Assembly (NCBI GenBank): GCA_963810485.1
Contig: CAWENQ010000002.1
Coordinates: 124,001 to 188,000, forward strand
Reading direction: 5' to 3'
DNA from: DATKFM01 sp963810485
GTDB lineage: Bacteria; Pseudomonadota; Alphaproteobacteria; Dongiales; Dongiaceae
DNA length: 64,000 nucleotides
Of this stretch, positions 46,265 to 54,825 are shown piece after piece. Made by a program: the position numbers and the translations under genes. Each line of letters begins with the position of its first letter. Within the stretch, counting starts at the first letter, position 1. The notes under the pieces were generated by a model. That model was not told the DNA's origin, searched no databases, and was given only the letters and a program-made list of their open reading frames with translations.

Positions 46265-46819
46265 TCATCGGCGGTGTCCCCGGCAGGCGGCGGGCAGCGG
46301 CGACAGGCTGCGCCAGCCATAGGCGATCTGGTGCAGGGTGACGCCCCAGATCGCCTCGTCCTTCTCGCCGACGCGCTTGCCCTCCATCGCCTCGTAGAAG
46401 AAGCGCGCGGGATTGTCCGCCAGCACCCAGACCAGGGCCGAGCTGCAGCCGTTCTTGGCCATGAGCTGCAGGCTGCCGCAGAGCAGGCCGCGGCCGAGGC
46501 CCTGCTCCTGCCAGTCGGGCATGACATAGAGCATGAAGATCTCGCCGTCGAAGCCCGCGAGCGCGCTGGTGGGGCGGCCGCTGCTGGCGAAGCCGGCGAT
46601 GCCGCCCTCGGGAAGCTCGGCCACCAGCAGGCCCTGGCTGTTGGCGGTGGTCTCGATCTGGCGGCGCCAGGAGACGGCCTTCTGATCCACGGACATCTGC
46701 ACCATCACGCGGTCGGGCAGGATGCCGGCATAGGCGGAACGCCAGCTTTCCACATGCACGGCGGCGATGCCGCGGGCGTCCTCCGGCCGGGCGCGGCGGA
46801 TGCGAATGGAGTGGATCAT
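46265..46819 (-). CDS. GNAT family N-acetyltransferase (probably a separate gene)
   Basis: 184 residues from the ATG at 46819: SIRIRRARPEDARGIAAVHV, ESWRSAYAGILPDRVM, then EIFMLYVMPDWQEQGLGRGL with the acetyl-CoA loop and ALVWVLADNPARFFYEAMEG. Typical lone GNAT proteins have this length and layout. In the given sequence it is in frame with rsmB. Its own ATG overlaps an rsmB-type stop in the adjacent frame, so I treat it as a distinct, translationally coupled gene. Confidence 0.7.
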   Translation of the reverse strand: MIHSIRIRRARPEDARGIAAVHVESWRSAYAGILPDRVMVQMSVDQKAVSWRRQIETTANSQGLLVAELPEGGIAGFASSGRPTSALAGFDGEIFMLYVMPDWQEQGLGRGLLCGSLQLMAKNGCSSALVWVLADNPARFFYEAMEGKRVGEKDEAIWGVTLHQIAYGWRSLSPLPAACRGHRR

Positions 46820-48151
46820 AAGTTCGCCTCCGGCGGGGGCATGGGTCGCCTCCGGCGAAGCGGCGCTCGGCTCCGGCGCCGGCTTGGCCGCGGCGTTGCG
46901 CTGCAGAACGGCGACGAAGAAACCGTCGGTGCCCTGCTGCGCGGGCGTGAGGCGCAGGTAGCTGCCGTCGGAGGGACAGGGTGCTGCGTCCGGCTGCTTC
47001 GCCATGGCGTCGCGCCAGACATCGGCGACCGGCAGGACCGTGAAATCCGGATGCTGCGCGAGGAAGGAGTCGATCTGCGCCTCGTTCTCCTCCGGCAGCA
47101 GCGAGCAGGTGGCATAGACCAGCCGGCCGCCCGGTTTCACCAGCCGCGCGGCGCTGTCGAAGATGCGCCGCTGGAGATCGAGGAGTTCCTTCAGAAAGTC
47201 CGGCGTCAGTTTCCAGCGGGCGTCGGGATTGCGGCGCCAGGTGCCGACGCCGGTGCAGGGCGCGTCGACCAGCACGCGGTCATAGGCGCCGGCGTGGCGC
47301 TTCACCCAGGGATCGCGCTCGGAGCTGAGACCGCGGCGCTCGACGTTATGCACGCCGGCGCGCTGCAGCCTGATCGCCGCCCGATCGACGCGGCCCTGCA
47401 GCACGTCGCAGGCGACGATGCGGCCCTTGTTCTCCATCGCCGCCGCCATCGCCAGGGTCTTGCCGCCGGCGCCGGCGCAGAAATCGACAATGCGCAGACC
47501 GGGCCGCGCATCCACCAGCAGCGCCGCGAGCTGCGAGCCTTCGTCCTGCACTTCGACGAGGCCGTCCTTGAATGACGGCAGTGTCGCCAGCGGCGGGCGG
47601 CCATCGACGCGCAGCCCCAGGGGCGAGAGCGCGGTCGGCTTCGCCTCGACGCCGTCGCGCGCGAGCGCCGCCATCGCGTCGTCGCGGCCGGCTTTCAACG
47701 TATTGGCGCGCAGATCCAGCGGCGCCTCCGTCAGCAAGGCCTGCATCTCCGGCTCCAGCCGTTCGCCGAAGATACGATGCAGGCTGTCGCCAAGCCATTC
47801 GGGAAATTCCAGCCGCACCCATTCCGGCTGATCCGGCGAGAGCAGCGTGTTTCCCTCGAGGGACTTCGCCATGGCGCGCTCGATATCGGTGAGCTGCTCC
47901 GGCCGGTAGGTGCCGCCGTCGAACGACCCGGCGATGCGGTCGGCGCTCCAGCCCTCCATCAGCACCAGCGCGGCGATGATCCGCCGCCGGTCGGCGCCCG
48001 GGCGATCCTGGACATCCTCCACCGGCATGGCGCGGCCGATCCACCAGTCGAGCGCGGCACGGCGGCGCAGCACCGAATAGACCCGATCGATGACCGCCCG
48101 CCGGTCGCCGCCGCCGATATAGCGCCGCTCCCTGAAGAAGGCCGCCGACAC
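46265..48151 (-). CDS. rsmB: 16S rRNA m5C967 methyltransferase RsmB, reading through into a GNAT domain
   Basis: The uninterrupted frame has 628 residues. The first 430 are RsmB: N-terminal NusB-like region, SAM motif VDFCAGAGGKTLAMAA, VDAPCTGVGTWRRNP and catalytic YATCSLLPEENEAQ, ending GTDGFFVAVLQR. An Ala/Pro linker then leads into a GNAT domain from residue 445. A stop in the neighbouring frame (46816-46818) overlaps the GNAT ATG as ATGA, suggesting two coupled genes and one extra base in the linker. The annotated GTG start at 48151 looks late, as in-frame sequence back to 48229 (ARLQASIDLLSA) resembles the RsmB N-terminus. Confidence 0.85.
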   Translation of the reverse strand: MSAAFFRERRYIGGGDRRAVIDRVYSVLRRRAALDWWIGRAMPVEDVQDRPGADRRRIIAALVLMEGWSADRIAGSFDGGTYRPEQLTDIERAMAKSLEGNTLLSPDQPEWVRLEFPEWLGDSLHRIFGERLEPEMQALLTEAPLDLRANTLKAGRDDAMAALARDGVEAKPTALSPLGLRVDGRPPLATLPSFKDGLVEVQDEGSQLAALLVDARPGLRIVDFCAGAGGKTLAMAAAMENKGRIVACDVLQGRVDRAAIRLQRAGVHNVERRGLSSERDPWVKRHAGAYDRVLVDAPCTGVGTWRRNPDARWKLTPDFLKELLDLQRRIFDSAARLVKPGGRLVYATCSLLPEENEAQIDSFLAQHPDFTVLPVADVWRDAMAKQPDAAPCPSDGSYLRLTPAQQGTDGFFVAVLQRNAAAKPAPEPSAASPEATHAPAGGELMIHSIRIRRARPEDARGIAAVHVESWRSAYAGILPDRVMVQMSVDQKAVSWRRQIETTANSQGLLVAELPEGGIAGFASSGRPTSALAGFDGEIFMLYVMPDWQEQGLGRGLLCGSLQLMAKNGCSSALVWVLADNPARFFYEAMEGKRVGEKDEAIWGVTLHQIAYGWRSLSPLPAACRGHRR

Positions 48152-48229
48152 CCGGTCGGCCGGCGACGTGCCGGCATGGATCGCCGACAGGAGATCGATG
48201 GATGCTTGGAGGCGAGCGCCGGTGTCAGC

Positions 48230-49693
48230 CTACATCTCGCGCCGGTAGTTCGGCGCCTCCCGGGTCACGACCACGTCATGCACATGGCTCTCGCGCAGGC
48301 CGGCATTGGTGATGCGCAGGAACTGGCAGTTCTTCTGCATGTCCTGGATCGTCCGGTTGCCGGTGTAGCCCATGGCCGCGCGCAGGCCGCCGACGAGCTG
48401 GTGGATCACGGTGCCGGCCGGGCCCTTGTAGGCCACGCGGCCTTCGACGCCCTCGGGCACCAGCTTCAGCTTGTCCGACACTTCCTGCTGGAAATAGCGG
48501 TCGGCGGAGCCGCGCGCCATCGCGCCCAGCGATCCCATGCCGCGATAGGATTTGTAGGAGCGGCCTTCGTAGAGGAACACCTCGCCCGGCGCCTCGTCGG
48601 TGCCGGCGAGCAGCGAGCCCACCATCACGCAGTTGGCGCCGGCGGCGATCGCCTTCGCCAGATCGCCGGAGAATTTCACCCCGCCATCGGCGATGATCGG
48701 CGTGTTGCGCTTCTGCGCCGCCTCCACCGCATCCAGGACGGCGGTGAGCTGCGGCACGCCGACGCCGGCGACGATGCGCGTGGTGCAGATCGAACCGGGG
48801 CCGATGCCCACCTTCACCGCATCGGCGCCCGCGTCGATCAGCGCCTTGGTGCCCTCGGCCGTCGCCACGTTGCCGGCGATCACCTGGCAGGCGTTGCTCA
48901 GCCGCTTCACCCGCTCGACCGCCGTGAGCACGCCCAGGGAATGGCCGTGGGCCGTATCCACCACCACCACATCGACACCCGCTTCGATCAGCGCCTCGGC
49001 GCGGCGCAAGCCGTCATCGCCCACGCCGACGGCGGCGGCGACGCGGAGCCGCCCGCGCTCGTCCTTGCAGGCGGTGGGATAGTTCTGCGCCTTCTCCATG
49101 TCCTTGACGGTGATGAGGCCGATGCAGCTGTAGTCGCCATCCACCACCAATAGCTTCTCGATGCGGTGCTGGTGCAGCAGCCGCTTGGCCTCGGCCGGCG
49201 TCACGCCCTCGCGCACCGTCACCAGCTTCTCCTTGGTCATGAGCTGGCTCACCGGCTCGGTCATCTTGGTGGCGAAGCGCACATCGCGGTTGGTGAGGAT
49301 GCCCACCAGCCTGCCGTTGCCCCGCTCCACCACGGGGATGCCGGAGATCTGGAAGTCGGCCATGAGCTTCAGCGCATCGGCCAGGGTCTGGTCGGGATGG
49401 ATGGTGACGGGATTCACCACCATGCCCAATTCGAACTTCTTCACCCGCCGCACTTCAGCGGCCTGCTTGCCGATATCCAGGTTCTTGTGGATGACGCCGA
49501 TGCCGCCGGCCTGGGCCAGGGCGATCGCCATCTGATGCTCGGTCACCGTATCCATCGCCGAGGACACCAGCGGGATGCCCAGTTCGATCGTACGCGTGAG
49601 CTTTGTGCGGGTCTCGGTTTCGGCGGGAAGAACGGCGGACTCGGCGGGACGCAAGAGAACGTCGTCGAAAGTCAGCGCCTCGCGGATTTCCAT
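48230..49693 (-). CDS. guaB: Inosine-5'-monophosphate dehydrogenase
   Basis: 487 residues. Oxidises IMP to XMP, the substrate of GuaA encoded downstream. N-terminus MEIREALTFDDVLLRPAESA, VSSAMDTVTEHQMAIALAQA, two CBS domains (residues about 90-205), catalytic Cys in GIGPGSICTTRIVAGVG and the flap GMGSLGAM. The start at 49693 is set by a GAAGGA site and the family N-terminus; the open frame to 49975 has no similarity. The guaB-rsmB-guaA order groups the two GMP-synthesis steps. Confidence 0.97.
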   Translation of the reverse strand: MEIREALTFDDVLLRPAESAVLPAETETRTKLTRTIELGIPLVSSAMDTVTEHQMAIALAQAGGIGVIHKNLDIGKQAAEVRRVKKFELGMVVNPVTIHPDQTLADALKLMADFQISGIPVVERGNGRLVGILTNRDVRFATKMTEPVSQLMTKEKLVTVREGVTPAEAKRLLHQHRIEKLLVVDGDYSCIGLITVKDMEKAQNYPTACKDERGRLRVAAAVGVGDDGLRRAEALIEAGVDVVVVDTAHGHSLGVLTAVERVKRLSNACQVIAGNVATAEGTKALIDAGADAVKVGIGPGSICTTRIVAGVGVPQLTAVLDAVEAAQKRNTPIIADGGVKFSGDLAKAIAAGANCVMVGSLLAGTDEAPGEVFLYEGRSYKSYRGMGSLGAMARGSADRYFQQEVSDKLKLVPEGVEGRVAYKGPAGTVIHQLVGGLRAAMGYTGNRTIQDMQKNCQFLRITNAGLRESHVHDVVVTREAPNYRREM

Positions 49694-49880
49694 GCCATTT
49701 TCCTTCGGGTCGGCCGGCAGATAATGGCGCGCCATCATACACAGGGAACCCGTCCTGCCAAGCGCGAAACCGATGATTCGCCTATGCATTTGACGCAGGT
49801 CAAAGCGGTTGATTCGCGGTGCCGATAGACAATGTAAAGGGCTATGGAGTGCTGGAATTGCAATCTGAATGAGGCCAGGC

Positions 49881-50330
49881 ATGAAAAAGAAAGTGACTTG
49901 GATCATCGTCGCCGATGGCAGCCGCGCGCGGCTGCTGGCCAATGACGGGCCGGGCAAAGGCCTTCGGCCGGCCATTGCCGAAGAGTTTCACCACGACGCG
50001 CCGCCGACGCACCTGCTGGGCACCGACAGGCCCGGGCGCGTCGCCCCGTCCCTGGGCGCCAATCGCAGCGCCATCGAGCCGCATACGGACTGGCACGAGT
50101 TCGAGAAGGAGAAGTTCGGCCAGGAGATGGCCAAGCTGCTCAACGATGCCGCCGACAGGAATTCCTACGATGACCTGATCGTCGTGGCGCCGGCGCGCAC
50201 GCTCAGCACTTTGCGCCAATCGCTATCCGCGAAGGCCAGCGAACTGATCCGCGCCGAGCTCGCCAAGGATCTGACCCATGTGCCGCTGCAGGAGATGCCG
50301 GAGCATCTCGGCAACGTGATCGCGCTCTAG
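49881..50330 (+). CDS. Host attachment family protein
   Basis: 149 residues. It has the pattern of the alphaproteobacterial host-attachment family (PF10116): VTWIIVADGSRARLLANDG at the N-terminus, the FEKEKFGQEMAKLLNDAAD middle, LIVVAPARTLSTLRQSLS and KDLTHVPLQEMPEHL. The fold is related to archaeal release-factor eRF1 domain 2, and the real role is uncertain despite the name. The ATG at 49881 is chosen over one at 49869 by its GAGG spacing. It diverges from guaB. Confidence 0.87.
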   Translation: MKKKVTWIIVADGSRARLLANDGPGKGLRPAIAEEFHHDAPPTHLLGTDRPGRVAPSLGANRSAIEPHTDWHEFEKEKFGQEMAKLLNDAADRNSYDDLIVVAPARTLSTLRQSLSAKASELIRAELAKDLTHVPLQEMPEHLGNVIAL

Positions 50331-50346
50331 CGGCGCCGTCGGCCCG

Positions 50347-51318
50347 CTACCGCGCCCAGCGGTTGGCACGGGAATCGGCGATCACGCAGAGCATCTCGAA
50401 CATCAGGTTGGCGGCGTTGAGCGCCGTATGCCCCGACGGATCGGCCAGCGGCAGCACCTCGCAGACATCGCCGCCGATCAGATGCAGGCCCTGCAGCCCG
50501 CGGATGATCACTTGGGCATCGCGCATCGACAGGCCGCCCGGCTCCGGCACGCCGGTGCCGATGCAGTAAACGGGATCGAGGCCGTCGATATCGAAGGTGA
50601 TGTAGGTCGGCCCCTGGCCGCAAACGCGGCGGCATTCGCGGATCACTTCCTTGCGCCCCATCTCCTCGAAATCGTCCATGGTGACGATGCGCATGCCCAT
50701 GTCGTAGCCGTACTGAATATCGTCATCGGCAAAGCGCGTGCCGCGCAGGCCGATCTGGATCGTGCGCTTCGGATCGAGGATGCCCTCCTCCACCAGGCGG
50801 CGGAACGGCGTGGCATGGTTGATCTTGGTGCCGAGATAGGTGTCCAGCGTGTCGGCATGGGCGTCGAAATGCACGGCGCCGAACGGCTCGCCCTTGAACA
50901 GGCCGCGCAGGATCGGCAGCGTGATCGTGTGGTCGCCGCCGGCGGCGATCGGCGAGATGTTGTGCTGCGCCAGATTCTTGAAGAACGCCGTGATCTTGTC
51001 GATGCTATCCATCAGATCGAACGGATGCACGGGCGCATCGCCCATGTCGCCGACGCTGCAGAGCGAGAACGGCGCAATACTGCTGGTGGGATTGACCTTG
51101 CGGATGATGCGCGACATCTCGCGGATCTGCGCCGGACCCTGGCGCGCGCCAGTGCGGAAGCCGGTGCCGAGATCGAACGGCACGCCCACCAGCGCGATGT
51201 CCACTTTCGACGTATCGTCGGTGCGCGGCGTGCGCATGAAGGTGGCCGCCTCGGCGAAGCGCGGCACCACGGCCGCATTCAGAGGCTGCAACTGCGGTTC
51301 GCTGGTGCTGTCGGGCAT
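50347..51318 (-). CDS. Agmatinase/guanidino-acid hydrolase (ureohydrolase family)
   Basis: 323 residues. Binuclear manganese hydrolase with all three metal motifs: GGDHTITLP, DAHADT and DIDGLDP. N-terminal GVPFDLGTGFRTGARQGP and GTGVPEPGG are typical of the agmatinase/guanidinobutyrase group, and the exact guanidino substrate cannot be assigned. AAAGGAGG precedes the ATG at 51318. It ends a few bases from the convergent host-attachment gene and starts 20 bp after rlmE, so it may be transcribed with rlmE. Confidence 0.9.
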   Translation of the reverse strand: MPDSTSEPQLQPLNAAVVPRFAEAATFMRTPRTDDTSKVDIALVGVPFDLGTGFRTGARQGPAQIREMSRIIRKVNPTSSIAPFSLCSVGDMGDAPVHPFDLMDSIDKITAFFKNLAQHNISPIAAGGDHTITLPILRGLFKGEPFGAVHFDAHADTLDTYLGTKINHATPFRRLVEEGILDPKRTIQIGLRGTRFADDDIQYGYDMGMRIVTMDDFEEMGRKEVIRECRRVCGQGPTYITFDIDGLDPVYCIGTGVPEPGGLSMRDAQVIIRGLQGLHLIGGDVCEVLPLADPSGHTALNAANLMFEMLCVIADSRANRWAR

Positions 51319-51337
51319 GGCGCCCTCCTTTATGTGA

Positions 51338-52078
51338 TCAATTGCCGCGCCGGCCGCGGAAGCCCAGGGCAACCAGATAGAGTTCCGCCGAATCGGACCG
51401 GCTGGCCGGCGGCTTGACGTGGCGAACAGTGTCGAATTCGCGCTTCAGCGCATCCAGCAGTTCCTTCTGCGCCCCGCCCTGCCACACCTTGACGATAAAG
51501 GCGCCGCCGGGTTCCAGCAATTCCTTCGCCGTCTCATAGGCGGACTTGGCAAGGCCCATGATGCGGATATGGTCGGTCTGGTGATGCCCCGTCGCGGCAG
51601 GCGCCATGTCGCTGAGCACCACGTCGGCGCCGCCGCCCAGCTCCTGCTTTGCCCGCGCGGAGGCCTCCGCCGTCGTGCCGTCCATATGCAGGGCAACTGC
51701 ACCGGAGACCGATTCCATCTCCTGCAGGTCGATCGCCACCACGCGGCCGCCGCCAGGGTTCTGGGACCGCACCCGCTCCACCGCCACCTGGGTCCAGCCG
51801 CCGGGCGCGGCGCCAAGGTCGACCACGCGCTTGCCCTTGGTCAGCACATGGAACCGCTCATCGAGCTGCAGCAGCTTGAACGCCGCGCGCGAGCGGTAGC
51901 CGAGCCGCTTCGCCTCCGCCACATAGGGATCGTTGAGCTGCCGTTCCAGCCAGCGCGTCGAGGAGGGCCGGCGCTTGGCCGCCGTCTTCACCCGCACGGT
52001 CTCGCCGCGGCTGCCGCCGAGCGTCGCGCTGCCACGCCCGCCCGACGAACCGCGCTGCCGCCGCCGATCCTTGCTCAC
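51338..52078 (-). CDS. rlmE: 23S rRNA 2'-O-ribose U2552 methyltransferase
   Basis: 246 residues. Basic N-terminal extension, then the RlmE/FtsJ core: YRSRAAFKLLQLDERFHVL (catalytic Lys), VVDLGAAPGGWTQVAVERV (SAM), VLSDMAP (Asp), FIVKVWQGG (Lys), and SAELYLVALGF (Glu). Methylates U2552 in the peptidyl-transferase region and aids 50S assembly. It directly follows ppx on the same strand, a conserved alphaproteobacterial pair. Confidence 0.95.
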   Translation of the reverse strand: MSKDRRRQRGSSGGRGSATLGGSRGETVRVKTAAKRRPSSTRWLERQLNDPYVAEAKRLGYRSRAAFKLLQLDERFHVLTKGKRVVDLGAAPGGWTQVAVERVRSQNPGGGRVVAIDLQEMESVSGAVALHMDGTTAEASARAKQELGGGADVVLSDMAPAATGHHQTDHIRIMGLAKSAYETAKELLEPGGAFIVKVWQGGAQKELLDALKREFDTVRHVKPPASRSDSAELYLVALGFRGRRGN

Positions 52079-52105
52079 GCTACCCTGCCCATACCCAGAG
52101 ATAGC

Positions 52106-53278
52106 CTAAACGGCGGCCTCGGTTCTAGCCCGCCGGCGCCGGCGCGACCGCCGCCGGTTTGCGCTGTTGAGCAAGCCGTCGAGAATGCCCTCGCGCACGC
52201 CGCGATCGGCCACCCGCAGCCGGCCCACGGGCCAGAGATCGCAAATGGCTTCGAGGATGGCACAGCCCGCCACCACCAGGTCCGCGCGGTCGGCGCCGAT
52301 GCAGGAATAGCGGCAGCGCTCCTCATAGGTCATGTCCGCCAGGCCGCGGCTGATCGAGCGGATGGTGTCGAAATCCAGATAGGTGCCGTCGACCATCGAC
52401 CGGTCGTAACGCGCCAGCCCGAGATGGATGCCCGCCAACGTCGTCACGGTCCCCGAGGTCCCCAGCATCTGCACCCCTTCGGCGGCGACGCGGGAGCCGA
52501 TGCCGTTGCGCGCGGCGAAATCGGCGATAGGCGCGCTCACGTCATCAACCATGCGCCGATACATCTCGACCGACATCTGCGAACTGCCATAATTCTCGCT
52601 GAGGGTCACCACGCCCATGGGGATGGACAGGCTGTCGATCAGCTCGGGCGGATGGCTGTTGCGCAGGCGGAGCCAGCCGATCTCCGTGCTGCCGCCGCCG
52701 ATGTCGAACACCAGCGCGCGCGGCTGCCGCGGGCTGAGCAGCGGCGAGCAGCCGCGGAAGGCGAGCTGCGCCTCCTCGGCCGTGGAGATGATCTCGATAT
52801 TGAGCCCGGTGTCCGCGCGCACGCGGCCGAGGAACTCGTCGCAGTTGCTGGCGCGGCGGCAGGCCTCTGTCGCCACGCTGCGGCCATGGGTGACGCCGCG
52901 GCGCGAGATCTTGCCGGCGCAGACTTTCAGCGCCTCGATGGTGCGGCGCATGGCGTCTTCGGTGAGCGCGCCGCTGCGCGTGAGGCCCTCGCCGAGACGG
53001 ACGATGCGCGAGAAGGCGTCGATGATGCGATAGCCGCGGCCATTGGCGCGGGCGATCAGCAGGCGGCAATTGTTGGTGCCGAGATCAAGCGCCGCGAGCA
53101 CGGGCGTGGGCGAGCGGAAATCATCGCGCTGCCCTCCTCCGTGACGTCTCGCTGCGACGCGACTGCCGCCTCCAAACCCCCACCTCCATGTTCGCCGGCG
53201 GCTCTTATCGGCCGCCTGAGCGTTTCTGCATACAGTCTGACAATTGCCAACTGTGAAGGGTTCCGCGACGGGGAGCAA
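52106..53278 (-). CDS. ppx: Ppx/GppA family phosphatase
   Basis: Up to 390 residues. Actin-like ATPase fold: ALDLGTNNCRLLIA (phosphate 1), IVRLGEGLTRSGALTEDAM, VFDIGGGSTEIGWL (phosphate 2) and MLGTSGTVTTLAGIHLG. Hydrolyses polyphosphate or pppGpp. The N-terminal 60 residues are Arg-rich and unlike the family, so the real start is probably internal, around the RSPTPVLAALDLG segment; I cannot fix it. It is followed by rlmE. Confidence 0.88.
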   Translation of the reverse strand: MLPVAEPFTVGNCQTVCRNAQAADKSRRRTWRWGFGGGSRVAARRHGGGQRDDFRSPTPVLAALDLGTNNCRLLIARANGRGYRIIDAFSRIVRLGEGLTRSGALTEDAMRRTIEALKVCAGKISRRGVTHGRSVATEACRRASNCDEFLGRVRADTGLNIEIISTAEEAQLAFRGCSPLLSPRQPRALVFDIGGGSTEIGWLRLRNSHPPELIDSLSIPMGVVTLSENYGSSQMSVEMYRRMVDDVSAPIADFAARNGIGSRVAAEGVQMLGTSGTVTTLAGIHLGLARYDRSMVDGTYLDFDTIRSISRGLADMTYEERCRYSCIGADRADLVVAGCAILEAICDLWPVGRLRVADRGVREGILDGLLNSANRRRSRRRRRARTEAAV

Positions 53279-53517
53279 GGTGGTTCGCAGGGACCAGCTT
53301 CGCGCCCGGGTGGCATCGGGGCGCCCGCTCCCCCGGTTCGGCCCATGGCGGATGTCTATCGATCCCAGGGCCGGATAATGCGATTTCCCGAAGCATTTCC
53401 AAATGGCTAGACCGCCGCCCGGGGCTGTTGCATTGGCGCGGCACGGCGACTAAAGTCCCCGCGCACAAACCGGCGGGTGGCCAACCCCGCCGTCTCGGCT
53501 CGTCCGGGCCCCTCTGC

Positions 53518-53591
53518 TGGGGGATCGTCTAACGGTAGGACCGCGGACTCTGACTCCGCTAGTCTAGGTTCGAATCCTAGTCCCCCAGCCA
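53518..53591 (+). tRNA. tRNA-Gln (CUG)
   Basis: 74 nt with encoded CCA. Acceptor stem TGGGGGA pairs with TCCCCCA and G73 is the discriminator. Anticodon stem GCGGA/TCCGC encloses loop CTCTGAC with anticodon CTG. T-arm contains GGTTCGAATCC. It lies in the gap between ppx and the GFA gene. Confidence 0.97.
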
Positions 53592-53671
53592 CTATTTCCT
53601 CCCATCGCATTGAAAATCCGGTGCGGTTCGTTGTAAACGTTCCGACCGCTTGAATTTAGAGGAGACCCAGC

Positions 53672-54064
53672 ATGGACCGCTTCACCGGCGGTTGCCTGTG
53701 CGGCAACGTCCGAATTGTGGCGTCGGGACGCCCATACCGGGTCGGCCTTTGTCACTGTCTCGACTGCCGCAAGCATCATGGCGCCCTCTTTCACGCTTCT
53801 GCGATCTTCCCCAAGGATGCGGTGAAGATCGACGGCGAGACACGCGACTTCGCCGGGCGGTTTTTCTGTCCCCGCTGCGGCTCGTCCGTTTTCTCGCGCA
53901 GCGGCGACGAAATCGAAGTGAACCTGGGATCCCTGGATGCCCCTGACCAGCTGAAGCCAACCTACGAACTCTGGACCGTCCGCCGCGAATCCTGGCTGCC
54001 GCCGTTTCCGCTCGCGAGGCGATACGACAGGGATCGTGACGCCACGGGCCGCTCTGAGGAGTAG
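53672..54064 (+). CDS. GFA (glutathione-dependent formaldehyde-activating) family protein
   Basis: 130 residues. Zinc-binding Mss4-like fold with the GFA cysteine pattern: GGCLCGNVRIVA, LCHCLDCRKHHGAL and FFCPRCGSSVFS. Most such proteins lack proven formaldehyde activity. An AGAGGAG site precedes the ATG. It stands alone just after tRNA-Gln, a site often used for integration, but no integrase or flanking repeat was found. Confidence 0.9.
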   Translation: MDRFTGGCLCGNVRIVASGRPYRVGLCHCLDCRKHHGALFHASAIFPKDAVKIDGETRDFAGRFFCPRCGSSVFSRSGDEIEVNLGSLDAPDQLKPTYELWTVRRESWLPPFPLARRYDRDRDATGRSEE

Positions 54065-54142
54065 GCCGCACGAACGGTGCGGTGGACTGCAGTTTCGTGT
54101 AGCATCAGCGGACCTTCACTATTGAAGGCTCAGGGGTCGGAA

Positions 54143-54550
54143 ATGGGCTATGTCGAGGAAGTACTTGGCGACAGCGAGTCCGTTGTCTACAGAGCCAACT
54201 ATCACTGGATCTATACGTTCGGCGCTATCCTCTGGATGACGCTGGGTTTGCTCCTCGTCATCGGGCCGGTCATCGGTCTCGTGATGCTAGTCCGAAAGTG
54301 GACGACGGAGATGGCGGTCACCACGCGGCGGTTCATCTTCAAGCGCGGGTGGATCGCCCGTCAGACCGAAGAAATAAGCCTGGGCAAGATCGAGGAAATC
54401 AACCTCTCTCAGTCCATGCTCGGGCGAATTCTCGGCTACGGCCACTTGCATCTGAGCGGAACCGGCATGGCGAAGATCACGTTGCCGGCGATCGACGATC
54501 CGCTGGCGCTGCGCCGGGCGATAGATACCGCCAGGACCAAGCTTGGGTGA
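54143..54550 (+). CDS. Bacterial PH (bPH2)-domain membrane protein
   Basis: 135 residues. Two TM segments (TFGAILWMTLGLLLVIGPVI, GLVMLVRKW) lead into a bPH2-type domain: TTEMAVTTRRFIFKRGWIAR, EEISLGKIEEINLSQSMLGR and ILGYGHLHLSGTG. The start at 54143 is used because the frame upstream is not similar. The last 35 codons are duplicated 434 bp downstream. Confidence 0.88.
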   Translation: MGYVEEVLGDSESVVYRANYHWIYTFGAILWMTLGLLLVIGPVIGLVMLVRKWTTEMAVTTRRFIFKRGWIARQTEEISLGKIEEINLSQSMLGRILGYGHLHLSGTGMAKITLPAIDDPLALRRAIDTARTKLG

Positions 54551-54600
54551 GCTCGAACGATTGAGACCTGTCTGATAGTCTTAGGAGGGAACGAATAATC

Positions 54601-54825
54601 ATGTCGGGCCGTAACGATCCACCACCGCCGCAGCCTCGCCCTGTCCAACTGGAACTTGCCGGAAAGAAGTACATCGGCTTTTACACCGTTCTGGATGGCA
54701 TGATGACAGTCAAGTATGGCGGGCGGCAAAAGGCGACCAAGCTGGGCGGATCGGCTTCCACTCCCGACACCGTGGCGCAGACCGTGCTGGGAGAGATGAT
54801 TGCGGAGTCGCAAGCCAAGAAGTAA
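54601..54825 (+). CDS. Small hypothetical protein
   Basis: 74 residues with a Pro-rich start (RNDPPPPQPRPVQLELAGKK) and the core YIGFYTVLDGMMTVKYGG followed by TVAQTVLGEMIAESQAKK. No known domain. GGAGGG lies 11 bp before the ATG, and the codon use is normal, supporting a real gene. It sits between the PH gene and its partial copy. Confidence 0.65.
   Translation: MSGRNDPPPPQPRPVQLELAGKKYIGFYTVLDGMMTVKYGGRQKATKLGGSASTPDTVAQTVLGEMIAESQAKK

Noticed and set aside
46121..53410. Long plus-strand frames opposite rsmB, guaB, agmatinase, rlmE and ppx
   Set aside because: High-GC shadows; each opposite strand has a conserved protein with catalytic residues.
53518..54064. tRNA-Gln as an integration site of a genomic island
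   Set aside because: No integrase gene and no repeat of the tRNA 3' end were found in the window.
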